Of a DNA stretch of 6,043 nt, positions 5,325 through 6,043 are shown piece by piece. Source of the DNA: Actinomycetes bacterium (lineage in GTDB: Bacteria; Actinomycetota; Acidimicrobiia; Acidimicrobiales; RAAP-2); assembly GCA_021805305.1 (NCBI GenBank), contig JAJZFO010000284.1, positions 1 through 6,043 on the forward strand, read 5' to 3'. The notes under the pieces were generated by a model. It had not been told where the DNA came from. It was given only the letters and a program-made list of their open reading frames with translations, and did no database searches. Every line of letters starts with the position of its first letter. Within the stretch, counting starts at the first letter, position 1. The translations under genes were made by a program, and so were the position numbers.

Positions 5325-6043
5325 GGTACGCCTCCACTACTTCTTCCTTCTGACGAAGTTCCGACATGGTGCCCTGGGCCAGTACCTGACCTTCGGCGAG
5401 GACGATGACCGGGTCGCAGAAGGCGTCCATGATCGAGAGCTCGTGTTCCACCATCACAATGGTCATACCCCCTTCGCACAGCTTCGTCAACTGGTCGCCG
5501 ATCTTGTGGGCCAAGTTGGGGTGCACGCCGGCCATGGGCTCGTCGAGCAGCAGCACCTTGGGCTCGGCCAGTAGCGCACGCATGATCTCGACGAGCCGGC
5601 GCTGGCCCCCCGAGAGTCCGCCCGCGTAGGCGTCGGCGTACTGGGTGAGCCCGAATCCTTCGAGCACCTCCTTGGCGCGTTCGATGTTGTCGCGGTCCTC
5701 GGCCCCCCAGTAGCGCTTGCCGCGCAGGGAGCCGAAGAAGCTGTCGCCGGACTGGTTAGGGATCGCGCACACCAGGTTCTCGAGCACGGTGAGCTTCTTG
5801 AACTCGCTCGCCAGTTGGAAGGTGCGCACGATGCCGGCCAGGGCCCGCTTGTCCGAGGGCATCGAGGTGATGTCCTTGCCCTCGTAGAAGATCTGTCCCG
5901 ACGACGAGGGCAGGGTGCCGGCGAGCATCGCCAACGTGGTGGACTTGCCCGCACCGTTGGGTCCGATCATCCCGGTCAGACGGCCCTGGTGGATGGCGAT
6001 GGTGACGTCGGAGACGACCGTCACCGTGTTGAACGTCTTGGTC
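5314..6043 (-). CDS. livG: Branched-chain amino acid-type ABC transporter ATP-binding protein LivG, start beyond the right edge
   Basis: The frame is open to the window edge. The residues before the GTG at 6024 read TKTFNT and fit the LivG opening ('l.k.Fggv.av.dvs'), so that GTG is internal and the true start lies outside. Motifs in order: Walker A GPNGAGKST, Q-loop VRTFQ, signature LSGGQ, Walker B VLLLDEP followed by MAGVHPN, the LivG-type D-loop region, and switch VEH with His present. The C-terminus EVVEAYLVG is the classic LivG ending. The protein pairs with LivF in a branched-chain amino acid or related importer and energises uptake from the cytoplasmic face. The insertion between Q-loop and signature (about 35 residues, KRYWGAEDRDN region) is characteristic of LivG. 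Its stop overlaps livF by 11 bp. The membrane subunits and binding protein are expected upstream, outside the window. Confidence 0.88.
   Translation of the reverse strand, partial: TKTFNTVTVVSDVTIAIHQGRLTGMIGPNGAGKSTTLAMLAGTLPSSSGQIFYEGKDITSMPSDKRALAGIVRTFQLASEFKKLTVLENLVCAIPNQSGDSFFGSLRGKRYWGAEDRDNIERAKEVLEGFGLTQYADAYAGGLSGGQRRLVEIMRALLAEPKVLLLDEPMAGVHPNLAHKIGDQLTKLCEGGMTIVMVEHELSIMDAFCDPVIVLAEGQVLAQGTMSELRQKEEVVEAYLVG
5331..5335 (-). promoter_or_regulatory. Strong Shine-Dalgarno fixing the TTG start of livF
   Basis: On the minus strand GTGGAGG ends 6 nt before TTG (5324-5322). It lies inside the last codons of livG. This is the best ribosome binding site in the window and is the reason for accepting a TTG start. 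Confidence 0.75.

Noticed and set aside
5314..6024. livG starting at the GTG at 6024
   Set aside because: The frame stays open to the window edge and the upstream residues match the LivG N-terminal strand, so the gene is partial.

Overview
The window is GC-rich throughout. Its genes use ATG, GTG and TTG starts and prefer G or C at third codon positions. Together with the gene families present (luciferase-like flavin oxidoreductase, actinobacterial-style phosphodiester glycosidase domain, LivG/LivF pair), this suggests an actinomycete-type bacterium, possibly Acidimicrobiia. The phylum is an inference. No rRNA, tRNA, CRISPR array, insertion sequence or phage gene is visible.

Layout. (1) Minus strand, 1-1276: a secreted or membrane-anchored phosphodiester glycosidase-like protein, followed 40 nt downstream by the N-terminal 69 codons of a luciferase-like monooxygenase that runs off the left edge. 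(2) 1277-1877: a 601-bp gap between divergent genes. It holds a candidate minus-strand promoter, a cluster of inverted repeats with a T6 tract, and a possible 42-codon minus-strand small ORF. (3) Plus strand, 1878-3409: two integral membrane proteins in a likely operon, a YoaK/DUF1275 protein and a TauE/SafE-family permease. (4) Minus strand, 3434-6043: livG (open at the right edge), livF, and an isocitrate/isopropylmalate dehydrogenase-family enzyme. These are packed with an 11-bp overlap and a 43-nt gap, so they are probably one transcript. This block converges on the permease gene across 24 bp.

How the genes work together. LivG and LivF are the two cytoplasmic ATPases of a branched-chain amino acid or related amphipathic-substrate ABC importer. 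The permease and binding-protein genes are presumably upstream, beyond the right edge. The dehydrogenase directly after them may act on the carbon imported by that transporter, or may simply share its promoter. The YoaK/TauE pair has no visible link to sulfur or purine genes, so its substrate is unknown.

Most notable points: (a) the dehydrogenase carries the active-site pattern and N-terminal motifs of the eukaryote-type (subfamily II) isocitrate dehydrogenases, but is shorter and has a prokaryote-style HGTAP cofactor loop; (b) a perfect 14-bp inverted repeat with a 4-nt loop sits in codons 8-18 of the phosphodiester glycosidase gene, produced by differing synonymous codons in a repeated TVAVA peptide; (c) the possible small ORF in the intergenic region. 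I found no clear evidence of a wholly new multi-gene system.
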